Positions 25,987-35,190 of a stretch of 64,000 bases of DNA are shown piece after piece. The stretch's first letter is position 1. The number at the start of each line of letters is the position of its first letter. Below the pieces are notes generated by a model, which worked only from the letters and a program-made list of their open reading frames with translations, did not search any database and was not told the DNA's origin. Source of the DNA: Pseudomonas sp. R-28-1W-6 (GTDB lineage: Bacteria > Pseudomonadota > Gammaproteobacteria > Pseudomonadales > Pseudomonadaceae); assembly GCF_009799925.1 (NCBI RefSeq), contig NZ_WELK01000005.1:84404-148403 (forward strand). Direction: 5' to 3'. The position numbers were made by a program, and so were the translations under genes.

Positions 25987-28623
25987 ATGGCGGAAATCGA
26001 TGCGCGCCTGCGCGAAGAAGTGCACCTGCTCGGCGAGTTGCTCGGCGACACCATCGGCAACCAGCGCGGCGCGGCGTTCGTCGACAAGATCGAGCTGATC
26101 CGCCAGGGCGCCAAGGCCGGGCGCAAGGGCTCGGCCGCCGGCGAGCAGCAGCTGCGCGCCACCCTCGACGGCCTCAGCGACGACGAGCTGCTGCCGGTGG
26201 CGAGGGCCTTCAACCAGTTCCTCAACCTGGCCAATATCGCCGAGCAGTACCACCGCATCCGCCGGCGCCGGCCGGGCGAGGCCGAGCCGTTCGAGAATCG
26301 CGTGCTGGCCGAGCTGTTGCAGCGCCTGCAGGGCGACGGGCACAAGCCCGAGCAGCTGGCCCGCCAGCTGGCGCGGCTGGATATCGAACTGGTGCTGACC
26401 GCCCACCCGACCGAAGTGGCGCGGCGCACCCTGATCCAGAAATACGATGCGATCACCGCGCAGCTGGCGGCGCTGGATCACACCGACCTGTCCGCCAGCG
26501 AGCGCGGGGTGCTGCAGCAGAAGCTGCGCCGGCTGATCGCCGAGGCCTGGCACACCGAGGAAATCCGCCGCAGCCGGCCGACCCCGGTGGACGAGGCTAA
26601 GTGGGGCTTCGCCGTCATCGAGCATTCCCTGTGGCAGGCCGTGCCGAGCTTCCTGCGCCGCGCCGATCAGGCCCTGCAGGCCGCCACCGGGCTGCGCCTG
26701 CCGCTGGAGGCGGCGCCGATCCGCTTCGCCTCGTGGATGGGCGGCGACCGCGACGGCAACCCCAACGTCACCGCCCAGGTCTCGCGCGAGGTGCTGCTGC
26801 TGGCGCGCTGGATGGCCGCCGACCTGTACCTGCGCGACATCGAGCAGCTGGCCAGCGAATTGTCCATGCAGCAGGCCAGCGACGAGCTGCGCCGGGTGGT
26901 CGGCGTGCATCCGGAACCCTACCGGGCCCTGCTCAAGCAGTTGCGCGAACGTCTGCGCGCCACCCGCGCCTGGATCGAGGCGGCGCTGGCCGGCGAAGTC
27001 GCCCCCGGCCCGGAGGTGCTGCACGACAACCGCGAGCTGCTCGAACCCCTGGAACTCTGCTACCACTCGCTGCACGCCTGCGGCATGGGCGTGGTCGCCG
27101 AGGGCGCGCTGCTCGACAGCCTGCGCCGGGCGGCCACCTTCGGCCTGTTCCTGCTGCGCCTGGACATCCGCCAGGATGCTGCGCGGCATGCCGCCGCGCT
27201 CAGCGAAATCACCGATTACCTGGGCCTGGGCCGCTATGCCGAGTGGGACGAGGACACCCGTCTCGACTTTCTCCTGCGCGAACTGGACAACCGCCGCCCG
27301 CTGCTACCGCCGCAACACCGGCCTTCGGCGGAGACCGCCGAGGTCCTGGCCACCTGCCGGGTGGTGGCCGGCGCGCCAGCCGCGGCGCTGGGCTCCTACG
27401 TGATCTCCATGGCCGGTGCGCCCTCGGACGTGCTGGCCGTGCAACTGCTGCTCAAGGAGGCCGGCCTGCAGCGGCCGATCCGCGTGGTGCCGCTGTTCGA
27501 GACCCTGGCCGACCTGGACAACGCCGCGCCAGCCATCGACCGCCTGCTCGGCCTGCATGGCTACCGCGCGCGCCTGCACGGCCCGCAGGAGGTGATGATC
27601 GGCTATTCCGACTCGGCCAAGGACGCCGGCACCCTGGCCGCCGCCTGGGCCCAGTACCGCGCCCAGGAGGCGCTGGTCGAGGTCTGTCGCCAGCACGAGG
27701 TCGAGCTGCTGCTGTTCCATGGTCGCGGCGGCACGGTCGGCCGCGGCGGCGGCCCGGCCCATGCGGCGATCCTCTCGCAGCCGCCGGGCTCGGTGGCCGG
27801 GCGCTTCCGCACCACCGAGCAGGGCGAGATGATCCGCTTCAAGTTCGGCTTGCCGGACCTGGCCGAGCAGAACCTCAACCTGTACCTGGCGGCCGTGCTG
27901 GAGGCCACCCTGCAACCACCGCCGGCGCCCGAACCGGCCTGGCGCGCGGCCATGGATCGGCTGGCCACCGACGGCCTGGCCGCCTACCGCGCGGTGGTGC
28001 GCGAGCATCCGCAGTTCGTCGAGTATTTCCGCCAGGCCACCCCGGAGCAGGAGCTCGGCCGCCTGCCGCTGGGCAGTCGCCCGGCCAAGCGCCGGGCCGG
28101 CGGGGTGGAGAGCCTGCGGGCAATCCCGTGGATCTTCGCCTGGACCCAGACCCGCCTGATGCTGCCGGCCTGGCTGGGCTGGGAAACGGCACTGGGCAAC
28201 GCCCTGCAGCGTGGCGAAAAGGCCCTGCTGACGCAGATGCGCGAGCAGTGGCCGTTCTTCCGCACGCGCATCGACATGCTCGAGATGGTTCTGGCCAAGG
28301 CGGACGGCAGCATCGCCGCGCTCTACGACCAGCGTCTGGTCGGTGACGATTTGCGACCGCTGGGTGCGCATTTACGCGACCTATTGTCGCAGTCGTGTGC
28401 CATCGTCCTCGGCCTGACCGCCCAGTCGGAGCTGCTTGCCCACAGCCCGGAGACCCGCGAGGCGATCACCGTGCGCAATATCTACCTGGACCCGCTGCAC
28501 CTGCTGCAGGCCGAGCTCCTGGCCCGTTCCAGGCAGCGTCAGGGGCCGGTGGACAGCCCTCTGGAACAGGCTTTACTGGTGACTGTCGCGGGCATCGCCG
28601 CGGGCCTGCGCAACACCGGCTAA
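25987..28623 (+). CDS. ppc: Phosphoenolpyruvate carboxylase
   Basis: 878 residues, the usual size of the bacterial enzyme. Catalytic and binding elements are intact: [13 protein letters not shown] with His140, [14 protein letters not shown] around 577-590 with the essential Arg580, and the C-terminal [15 protein letters not shown] and [11 protein letters not shown] that form the allosteric aspartate site. The enzyme adds bicarbonate to phosphoenolpyruvate to give oxaloacetate, refilling the TCA cycle. The start ATG 25987 follows a GGGGAG box. It is alone in orientation with the small gene divergent upstream; adk follows 159 bp downstream with its own ribosome-binding site. Confidence 0.96.
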   Translation: MAEIDARLREEVHLLGELLGDTIGNQRGAAFVDKIELIRQGAKAGRKGSAAGEQQLRATLDGLSDDELLPVARAFNQFLNLANIAEQYHRIRRRRPGEAEPFENRVLAELLQRLQGDGHKPEQLARQLARLDIELVLTAHPTEVARRTLIQKYDAITAQLAALDHTDLSASERGVLQQKLRRLIAEAWHTEEIRRSRPTPVDEAKWGFAVIEHSLWQAVPSFLRRADQALQAATGLRLPLEAAPIRFASWMGGDRDGNPNVTAQVSREVLLLARWMAADLYLRDIEQLASELSMQQASDELRRVVGVHPEPYRALLKQLRERLRATRAWIEAALAGEVAPGPEVLHDNRELLEPLELCYHSLHACGMGVVAEGALLDSLRRAATFGLFLLRLDIRQDAARHAAALSEITDYLGLGRYAEWDEDTRLDFLLRELDNRRPLLPPQHRPSAETAEVLATCRVVAGAPAAALGSYVISMAGAPSDVLAVQLLLKEAGLQRPIRVVPLFETLADLDNAAPAIDRLLGLHGYRARLHGPQEVMIGYSDSAKDAGTLAAAWAQYRAQEALVEVCRQHEVELLLFHGRGGTVGRGGGPAHAAILSQPPGSVAGRFRTTEQGEMIRFKFGLPDLAEQNLNLYLAAVLEATLQPPPAPEPAWRAAMDRLATDGLAAYRAVVREHPQFVEYFRQATPEQELGRLPLGSRPAKRRAGGVESLRAIPWIFAWTQTRLMLPAWLGWETALGNALQRGEKALLTQMREQWPFFRTRIDMLEMVLAKADGSIAALYDQRLVGDDLRPLGAHLRDLLSQSCAIVLGLTAQSELLAHSPETREAITVRNIYLDPLHLLQAELLARSRQRQGPVDSPLEQALLVTVAGIAAGLRNTG

Positions 28624-28725
28624 GGCCTTTCGGACTGCTACTTTGGGTGGCTTGTGTGGCAGGGGGCTGCTGTGTATCTTGGTCAACCTTTTGGCCGCTC
28701 AGTGACGCCGAAACCCGAATATTGA

Positions 28726-29430
<705 letters not shown>

Positions 29431-29463
29431 TCGGCTGCGCGTCGGCCATGCGGCGTTGGAATA

Positions 29464-29511
29464 GGGCCTCGGGTGCTCATTTACTGCATGTAAACTCCGC
29501 GCCCTCGGCCC
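29464..29511. repeat. TGCTCATTTAC-N5-GTAAACT element downstream of adk
   Basis: GGGCC...GGCCC ends enclose GTGCTCATTTACTGCATGTA followed by AACTCCGCG. The core TGCTCATTTAC-N5-GTAAACT-CG also occurs inside the 145-bp element at 53726-53870. It stands 34 bp past the adk stop and can fold as nested hairpins. Confidence 0.5.
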
Positions 29512-29558
29512 TTTCCCGCCTAGCCTGGCTCTAGCTCGCTCGATCATTGGTTAGTTGT

Positions 29559-29584
29559 CCAACGGCCCGCTTGCGGGCCGTTGG
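29559..29584. terminator. Strong hairpin between adk and tsaB
   Basis: CCAACGGCCCGC-TT-GCGGGCCGTTGG is a perfect 12-bp stem, followed on the plus strand by CGTTTATAC. The tail is T-poor, but the stem is very stable and lies 43 bp upstream of the tsaB start; it probably ends adk transcription. Confidence 0.65.
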
Positions 29585-29626
29585 CGTTTATACTGCATGC
29601 CCTTTTTGCCTGACCGGATTGCCCCG

Positions 29627-30307
29627 ATGACCACCCTGCTGGCCCTGGATACCGCCACCGAAGCCTGCTCCGTTGCCCTGCTGCATGAGGGCAGGGTGCT
29701 CAGCCATTACGAGGTGATCCCGCGCCTGCACGCCCAGCGCCTGCTGCCGATGATCCGCAGCCTGCTCGACGAGGCCGGGGTCGAACTGGCGGCGCTGGAT
29801 GCCATCGCCTTCGGTCGCGGGCCGGGCGCGTTCACCGGCATCCGCATCGCCATCGGCGTGGTCCAGGGCCTGGCGTTCGCCCTGGACAAGCCGGTACTGC
29901 CGGTGTCCAACCTGGCCGTGCTGGCCCAGCGCGCGTTGCGCGAGCAGGGTGCTCGGCAGGTGGCCGCGGCCATCGACGCGCGCATGGACGAGGTGTACTG
30001 GGGCTGCTACCGCGAGGAGCAGGGGGAAATGCGCCTGCAGGGCGTCGAGGCGGTACTGGCGCCGGAGCAGGTGAGCCTGCCACGCGGCGCCACGGGCGAC
30101 TGGTTCGGCGCCGGTACCGGCTGGGGCAGCTACGCCGCGCGTCTGGCGGTGACGCCGGCCGGCCAGGACGGCGGCATGCTGCCGCACGCCCAGGACCTGC
30201 TGCAGCTGGCTCGCTTCGCCTGGGCCCGCGGCGAGGCGCTGCCGGCCGACCAGGCGCTGCCGGTCTATCTGCGCGACAAGGTGGCGACCCCCAAGGCGGC
30301 GCCATGA
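29627..30307 (+). CDS. tsaB: tRNA t6A37 biosynthesis protein TsaB
   Basis: 226 residues. The N terminus TTLLALDTATEACSVALLHEG and the later FGRGPGAFTGIRIAIGVVQGLA are diagnostic of TsaB (YeaZ) in the ASKHA fold. TsaB is a non-catalytic partner that, with TsaD, TsaE and TsaC, installs threonylcarbamoyl on A37 of ANN-decoding tRNAs. TcdA, encoded at 52295 in this window, later cyclises that modification. ATG 29627 is preferred over the longer in-frame start, whose extra residues overlap the hairpin at 29559. It is followed by an unrelated small gene. Confidence 0.94.
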   Translation: MTTLLALDTATEACSVALLHEGRVLSHYEVIPRLHAQRLLPMIRSLLDEAGVELAALDAIAFGRGPGAFTGIRIAIGVVQGLAFALDKPVLPVSNLAVLAQRALREQGARQVAAAIDARMDEVYWGCYREEQGEMRLQGVEAVLAPEQVSLPRGATGDWFGAGTGWGSYAARLAVTPAGQDGGMLPHAQDLLQLARFAWARGEALPADQALPVYLRDKVATPKAAP

Positions 30308-30381
30308 CCCCGCGTCCGCCGGCAATTGCCAATTGCCGGCGGCGTCGTTAAATTGCCCTTATGTAGTTCGAGCAGTAACCG

Positions 30382-30726
30382 ATGCGCATCGATGGCTTCA
30401 CCTCCTCTTATTCGCTGGACCGCACGCCCCGCCCGGGCAGCGCGGTAACGCCCTATCGCGAAAGCCAGCGCGAAGTCGAGGTGCGCCGCGAGCTGCCCGC
30501 CAGCCCGGCCAGCAGCCAGGGCTTCGAGCAGACGCCGCAGCTGCGCCGGGTGCAGGCCGGCAGCGCCAGCAGCGACAGCCTGCCGGTGCGCAGCCAGGAC
30601 GTACTCAGTCAGCAGCGCCCGCCGAATGCCAAGGCCAGCCAGGCCCTGGCCGCCTACGGCAGCACCGCCAGCTTCACCAGCGAGCGGGATGCCGCCGAAG
30701 TGCTCGGCCTCGATCTCTACGCCTGA
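30382..30726 (+). CDS. Small low-complexity protein of unknown function
   Basis: 114 residues, rich in Ser, Arg, Pro and Gln. The N terminus MRIDGFTSSYSLDRTPRPG and the C terminus AAYGSTASFTSERDAAEVLGLDLYA look conserved rather than random, while the middle is probably disordered. No signal peptide, membrane helix or catalytic motif. I recognise it only as a Pseudomonas-conserved hypothetical located between tsaB and a DUF72 gene. The stop is four bases before the GTG of the DUF72 gene, so the pair is translationally coupled. Function unknown. Confidence 0.7.
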   Translation: MRIDGFTSSYSLDRTPRPGSAVTPYRESQREVEVRRELPASPASSQGFEQTPQLRRVQAGSASSDSLPVRSQDVLSQQRPPNAKASQALAAYGSTASFTSERDAAEVLGLDLYA

Positions 30727-30730
30727 CCCC

Positions 30731-31588
30731 GTGCTGCCCTATTTCCTCGGCTGCCCGTCCTGGAGCGAGCCGGCCTGGCGCGACTCCCTGTATCCCGATA
30801 GCGCCCGCAGCAGCGACTTCCTTGTCCACTATGCGCAGCTGTTCAATGCCGTGGAAGGCAACACCACCTTCTACGCTCGGCCTTCGGCGCAGACCGTGGC
30901 GCGCTGGGCCGAACTGATGCCGATGGACTTCCGCTTCTGCGCCAAGCTGCCGCGCGATATCAGCCATGGCGGCGATCTGCGCGAGCAACTGAGCGCCGCC
31001 GAGGCCTTCGTCGGCCTGCTGCGGCCGCTGGGCGCGCGCTGTTCGCCGTTCTGGCTGCAGTTGCCGGCCAGCTTCGGCCCCGCGCGCCTGCCCGAGCTGC
31101 CGGCGCTGCTCGACACGCTGCAGGGCAAGGTGGCGGTGGAAGTGCGCCACCCGGCGTTCTTCGCCAGGGGCGAGGAGGAGCGGGCGCTCAATCGCCTGCT
31201 CCACGAGCGGCAGGTGGAACGCATCTGCCTGGACTCGCGGGCCCTGTTCAGCTGTGCTTCCAGCGAGCCGGCGGTGCTGCATGCGCAGGCCAAGAAGCCG
31301 CGCCTGCCGCCACGCCCCACCGCCTTCAGCGGGCAGCCGCAGCTGCGCTTCATCGGCCACCCGGAGCTGGCGGCCAACGATGCGTTCATGGCGCCCTGGC
31401 TGGATAAGGTGGCGGCCTGGATCGAGGCGGGGTTGCAGCCTTTCGTGTTCCTGCATACCCCGGATAACCTGCGGGCGCCGCACCTGGCGCTGCGTTTTCA
31501 CCAGCAGCTGGGCGAACGCTTGCCGGGCCTGCCGAAGCTGGCATTTGCCGACAGGCAGGCGCAGGAGGGGCAGCTGGGATTGCTCTAG
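30731..31588 (+). CDS. DUF72-family protein (YecE-like)
   Basis: 285 residues from a GTG start. Family features are visible: FLGCPSWSEPAWRDSLYP at the N terminus, LFNAVEGNTTFYARPSAQTVARWAELMPMDFRFCAKLPRDISH, then PFWLQLPASFGP and VAVEVRHPAFF. DUF72 proteins have a TIM-barrel-like fold; their biochemical role is not established. The GTG lacks its own Shine-Dalgarno and lies four bases after the preceding stop, so it probably depends on translational coupling. Upstream residues of the long frame (from 30626) overlap the previous gene and are rejected. Confidence 0.85.
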   Translation: MLPYFLGCPSWSEPAWRDSLYPDSARSSDFLVHYAQLFNAVEGNTTFYARPSAQTVARWAELMPMDFRFCAKLPRDISHGGDLREQLSAAEAFVGLLRPLGARCSPFWLQLPASFGPARLPELPALLDTLQGKVAVEVRHPAFFARGEEERALNRLLHERQVERICLDSRALFSCASSEPAVLHAQAKKPRLPPRPTAFSGQPQLRFIGHPELAANDAFMAPWLDKVAAWIEAGLQPFVFLHTPDNLRAPHLALRFHQQLGERLPGLPKLAFADRQAQEGQLGLL

Positions 31589-31601
31589 CGGGCTTGCGGT
31601 T

Positions 31602-32393
31602 TCAGCGCCGCGCCAGGAGCAGGTCGGCGGCCTGGCCGCGGCGCCCGTCGGTAAAGTCGAAACTGCCGAGCTGGGCGATTTCGTCATAGGCGCCGAGGGC
31701 CTGCTGGACATCGCGCGCCTGCAGCTGGATGGCGCCGACCCCGGCCTCGCTCAGGCTCTGTTGCTGCTGGCGGCCTTGGGCGTCGAAGCGCAGCAGGCTG
31801 AGGCGTTCGAAGATGGCGTCCTGGGCATCGATGCGGCCATCACGGTTGTCGTCGTGCTTGGCCAGCTCGGCGAAGCCGTTGGCGGCGCCATGCTGGTCGC
31901 CGAACAGCTCGCGGCCGTCGTCGATGCGGCCATTGCCGTTGCGGTCCAGGGCCAGCAGGGCGTCGTCGCCGCTGGGCGCGCTGATGCGGTCGGTGCGACC
32001 GTCGGCATCCAGGTCGAAGCGCACGGCATCGTTCAGGCCGCGGGTGCTGAAGCCGTTGCCGGCCAGGTCCAGGGCCAGCGGGTCGCTCTTCTGCGGCGGC
32101 GGGTTGGCGCTGACGTTCAGCTCCAGCTCGCGCTGCTGCAGGACCTGCCGGAAGCTGGCGACCCGCGCGGCTGCTTCGACTTCCGGCGGCGCCGCGCTGG
32201 CCTGGGCGCTGCTGGGCTGCGCGGCGGCGCTGGCTGCGGGCGACGCGGCCGGCAGCGGTTCGTCGAGCATCAGGGTGCGCCGCAGGATCTGGTAATCCAG
32301 CGAGTCGCGCAGGCCGGCATCCAGGCTTTCGTCCAGATTGTCGCGGCGCGGGTGGTGGGCGGCGCCATGGGGCGCGGAAACTACGTCAAACAT
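31602..32393 (-). CDS. EF-hand/RTX-like calcium-binding domain protein
   Basis: 263 residues. The N-terminal half is low-complexity Ala/Pro/Ser. Residues about 115-195 show a segment otherwise seen in RTX toxins and adhesins: PLALDLAGNGFSTRGL, FDLDADGRTDRIS, LLALDRNGNGRIDDGRELFGD, and DDNRDGRIDAQDAIF. These are DxDxDG-type Ca2+ loops. No signal peptide and no GGxGxD nonapeptide repeats are seen, so it is not itself a toxin; type I secretion cannot be excluded, since such signals are C-terminal. ATG 32393 is preferred over the start 39 bases upstream. It converges with the DUF72 gene and diverges from rsmJ. Confidence 0.78.
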   Translation of the reverse strand: MFDVVSAPHGAAHHPRRDNLDESLDAGLRDSLDYQILRRTLMLDEPLPAASPAASAAAQPSSAQASAAPPEVEAAARVASFRQVLQQRELELNVSANPPPQKSDPLALDLAGNGFSTRGLNDAVRFDLDADGRTDRISAPSGDDALLALDRNGNGRIDDGRELFGDQHGAANGFAELAKHDDNRDGRIDAQDAIFERLSLLRFDAQGRQQQQSLSEAGVGAIQLQARDVQQALGAYDEIAQLGSFDFTDGRRGQAADLLLARR

Positions 32394-32499
32394 GATCAAC
32401 TCGATGCGGCTGGCGGCCACTGCGTCTGGCAAAATACGGCGTTACGCCTGTATCGGCTGCCGAGCGGTCGAATTGAACATTTTTTGAGCATATTTCCCG

Positions 32500-33279
32500 A
32501 TGAGCGACGAGCGGCATATAGCCAGAATCCGCGCCGAGGCCCTGGCGCCAACCTACCAGGCGGCCTGTGCCGAGTGGGCGCAACGCCTGGGCTTGCCTCT
32601 GGCGGGCGAGGCCGAGTTCGCCCTGCAGCTGGGCGGCGAAGGCCTGCAGCTGGCGGAGCTGGGGCCGCAGGCGCCGGGGCCGGTACGGGTCGATTTCGTC
32701 GAGGGGGCGGTGGCGCACCGGCGCCTGTTCGGCGGCGGCAGCGGGCAGATGATCGCCAAGGCGGTCGGCGTGCAGCCCGGGGTGCGCCCCGTGGTGCTGG
32801 ATGCCACGGCGGGCCTGGGCCGCGATGCCTTCGTCCTGGCCAGCCTGGGCTGCCAGGTGAGCCTGATCGAGCGCCAGCCGATCATCGCCGCCCTGCTCGA
32901 AGATGGCCTGGCGCGCGCCAGGCAGGATGCCGAGGTGGGGCCGATCGCCGCGCAGATGCGCCTGCTCGGCGGCAATGCCATCGAGCTGATGGGGCAGTGG
33001 CAGGGCGAACCGCCGCAGGTGATCTACCTCGACCCGATGTTTCCCCATCGCGACAAGAGCGCCCTGGTGAAGAAGGAGATGCGCCTGTTCCGCCCGCTGG
33101 TGGGCGACGACCTGGACGCCCCGGCGCTACTCGAGGCCGCGCTGGCCCTGGCCAGCCACCGGGTGGTGGTCAAGCGCCCGCGCAAGGCGCCGGTGATCGA
33201 GGGGGCCAAGCCCAGCTACGCGCTGGAGGGCAAGTCCAGCCGCTATGACATCTACCCCAAGAAAGCACTGAAACCTTGA
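32500..33279 (+). CDS. rsmJ: 16S rRNA (guanine1516-N2)-methyltransferase
   Basis: 259 residues. The RsmJ family pattern is clear: [20 protein letters not shown], the S-adenosylmethionine-binding [33 protein letters not shown], and the catalytic region [20 protein letters not shown] (a DPMFP variant of the NPPY-type motif). It methylates G1516 in helix 45 of 16S rRNA in the small subunit. The N terminus [11 protein letters not shown] suits the ATG at 32500. It stands alone, convergent with the TetR gene at 33347. Confidence 0.92.
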   Translation: MSDERHIARIRAEALAPTYQAACAEWAQRLGLPLAGEAEFALQLGGEGLQLAELGPQAPGPVRVDFVEGAVAHRRLFGGGSGQMIAKAVGVQPGVRPVVLDATAGLGRDAFVLASLGCQVSLIERQPIIAALLEDGLARARQDAEVGPIAAQMRLLGGNAIELMGQWQGEPPQVIYLDPMFPHRDKSALVKKEMRLFRPLVGDDLDAPALLEAALALASHRVVVKRPRKAPVIEGAKPSYALEGKSSRYDIYPKKALKP

Positions 33280-33298
33280 GTGGTTGCTTGCTCTCCAG

Positions 33299-33322
33299 CC
33301 CACTCCCGTAAACGGGCGTGGG
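33299..33322. terminator. Hairpin between convergent rsmJ and mexL-like genes
   Basis: CCCAC-T-CCCGT-AA-ACGGG-C-GTGGG pairs with one internal mismatch. It lies 20 bp beyond rsmJ and 25 bp beyond the TetR gene. No T tract either side, so a bidirectional terminator role is only likely by position. Confidence 0.4.
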
Positions 33323-33346
33323 GGCAGAAGCCTGTACTGCGCGCGC

Positions 33347-33988
33347 TCAGGGCCGGTAGGCGCGCAGGAACAGGCTGACGATCTCGCGCACGTGCTGCTC
33401 GGCCGCCGCCTCGTCGGCAAAGGTGGTGCCACAGCCGATCAGCTGGCGGAAGTTGCAGCCGCCCTTGACCAGGCTGAAGAAATGCTCGGCGGCATGCTGC
33501 GGATTGTCCACGCGCAGCAGCTGGAGGGCATTGGCCTGTTCCAGCAGATGCTGCATGGCGTCCAGCATGCGCTGCGGCCCGGCGTTGTAGAACAGCTCCG
33601 AGAGGCGCTGGTTCTGCGTGGACTGGGCGATCATCAGGCGCAGCATGGCCACGGCTTCCTGGCTGTTGATCAGGGTGTTAAAGCCGCGGCCGATGGCCAG
33701 CAGGGCCGCCTCGATGGGGGTATCCGGCTGCAGGGCGAAGAACAGCTGCGGCAACTGCTCCTCGCATTTCGATTCCACCGCGCAGGCGAACAGCGTCTCC
33801 TTGTCTGTGAAGTGGCTGTACACCGTGAGTTTGGAAACCCGCGCCTCGGCGGCGATCGCATCCATGCTGCTGCCATCGTAGCCGTGGCGCATGAACAGGC
33901 GCTTGGCGGCTTCGAGTATGGCCAGACGTTTGGCCGGGTCCTTGGGCCGTCCCGGGCCGCTGGATGACTGCAACAGTTTGTCGGACAT
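33347..33988 (-). CDS. mexL: TetR-family repressor, MexL-like
   Basis: 213 residues. N-terminal DNA-binding domain: GRPKDPAKRLAILEAAKRLFMRHGYDGSSMDAIAAEARVSKLTVYSHFTDKETLF (about 10-65). The C-terminal domain ends EIVSLFLRAYRP. It diverges by 94 bp from an adaptor-RND efflux pair, the arrangement I recall for P. aeruginosa mexL-mexJK, where MexL represses both. I start at ATG 33988 (MSDKLLQSSSGPGRPKD); the longer frame up to 34186 would run through the shared control region and into mexJ. The identity with MexL is inferred from context and sequence; the inducer is unknown. Confidence 0.82.
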   Translation of the reverse strand: MSDKLLQSSSGPGRPKDPAKRLAILEAAKRLFMRHGYDGSSMDAIAAEARVSKLTVYSHFTDKETLFACAVESKCEEQLPQLFFALQPDTPIEAALLAIGRGFNTLINSQEAVAMLRLMIAQSTQNQRLSELFYNAGPQRMLDAMQHLLEQANALQLLRVDNPQHAAEHFFSLVKGGCNFRQLIGCGTTFADEAAAEQHVREIVSLFLRAYRP

Positions 33989-34029
33989 TTCGCGTTTTAA
34001 TACTGGACTGGTGAGTTTGCTATTTTTAC

Positions 34030-34045
34030 TATACCGCTCAGTATA
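34030..34045. promoter_or_regulatory. Candidate repressor operator between mexL-like and mexJ-like genes
   Basis: TATAC-CGCTCA-GTATA is an inverted repeat in the centre of the AT-rich 94-bp divergent gap, with further half-site-like words AATACT (33999) and AGTATT (34046). It is located where a TetR dimer could block both promoters. Called from symmetry and position. Confidence 0.5.
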
Positions 34046-34082
34046 AGTATTCCAAGCGTTTCTTTGCGAAAGGTCACTCTCC

Positions 34083-35186
34083 ATGTTCCGCCATGCCTTG
34101 TCCCTCGCTGTGCCCGTGTGCCTGATCCCCCTGCTGGTTGCCTGCGGCAACGGCGAGCCTGTCGAGGCGCCGGCGCGCCCGGCCATGGTGGTGCAGCCAC
34201 TGCCGGCCGGCGATGCCGTGGAGACCTACCCGGGCGAGGTGCGCGCGCGCTTCGAACCGGAGCTGGCCTTTCGCATCGGCGGCAAGATCAGCAAGCGCCT
34301 GGTGGATGCTGGCGCGCGGGTGAAGAAGGACCAGCCGCTGGCCGAGCTGGACCCCGAGGACGTCAAGCTGCAGCTGGAGGCCGCTCGCGCCCAGGTGGCT
34401 GCGGCCGAGGCCAACCTCAAGCTGGTACGCACCGAGCGTGATCGCTACAAGACCCTGCTGGCCCGCCAGCTGATCAGCCAGTCGCAGTACGACAACGTGG
34501 AAAATCAGTACCGCGCCGGCGAGGCGCGGGTCAAACAGATCCAGGCCGAGTTCAACGTGGCCAACAACCAGGCCGGCTACTCGGTGCTGCGTGCCTCCCA
34601 GGATGGCGTGGTGGCGCGGCGCCTGGCGGAGGTCGGGCAGGTGGTGGCCGCCGGGCAGACGGTGTTCACCCTGGCCACCGATGGCGAGCGCGAAGTGCTG
34701 ATCAGCGTGCCGGAGCATGCCTTCGAGCGCTTCCGCATCGGCCAGGACGTCAGCGTCGAACTGTGGTCGCAGCCGGGCAAGCGTTTCCCCGGACGCATCC
34801 GCGAGCTGTCGCCGGCCGCCGACGCGCAGTCGCGCACCTTCGCCGCGCGGGTGGCCTTTGCCGGTGGCGCGATGAAAGCCGAACTGGGGCAGAGCGCCCG
34901 CGTGGCGATCAAGGCCGAGGGCGAGGTGCCGCTGTCGGTGCCGATGTCGGCGCTCAGCGCGGAGAAGGACGTGCCCTTCGTCTGGGTGGTCGATCCCAAG
35001 GAGTCCAAGGTGGTACGCACCTCCGTGCGCATCGGCCGCTACGGCCAGGAACGCGTGTCGGTGCTCGAAGGGCTGAAGGAGGGCGACTGGGTAGTCGCCG
35101 CCGGTGTGCAGATGCTGCGTGACGGGCAGAAGGTCAAGCCGGTGGACCGCGACAATCGCACCGTCCAGCTCGTCGCCGGGGAGTAA
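34083..35186 (+). CDS. mexJ: RND efflux periplasmic adaptor (membrane fusion) lipoprotein, MexJ-like
   Basis: 367 residues. A lipobox LVAC places the lipidated Cys at residue 21. A barrel-sandwich half is present (ELAFRIGGKISKRLVDAGARVKKDQPLAELDP), then a coiled-coil hairpin (about 95-165; AARAQVAAAEANLKLVRTERDRYKTLL) and the second lipoyl half, followed by beta-barrel and membrane-proximal domains (FRIGQDVSVELWSQPGKRFPGRIREL). It links the RND pump to an outer-membrane channel. No channel gene is in the cluster, as with MexJK, which borrows OprM or OpmH. The pump gene follows after four bases. Confidence 0.9.
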   Translation: MFRHALSLAVPVCLIPLLVACGNGEPVEAPARPAMVVQPLPAGDAVETYPGEVRARFEPELAFRIGGKISKRLVDAGARVKKDQPLAELDPEDVKLQLEAARAQVAAAEANLKLVRTERDRYKTLLARQLISQSQYDNVENQYRAGEARVKQIQAEFNVANNQAGYSVLRASQDGVVARRLAEVGQVVAAGQTVFTLATDGEREVLISVPEHAFERFRIGQDVSVELWSQPGKRFPGRIRELSPAADAQSRTFAARVAFAGGAMKAELGQSARVAIKAEGEVPLSVPMSALSAEKDVPFVWVVDPKESKVVRTSVRIGRYGQERVSVLEGLKEGDWVVAAGVQMLRDGQKVKPVDRDNRTVQLVAGE

Positions 35187-35190
35187 GCGC

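Noticed and set aside
26601..28346. Second plus-strand frame of 581 codons inside ppc
   Set aside because: It overlaps ppc in another frame and is Arg/Pro/Gly-rich, as expected for a +1 shadow in GC-rich DNA.
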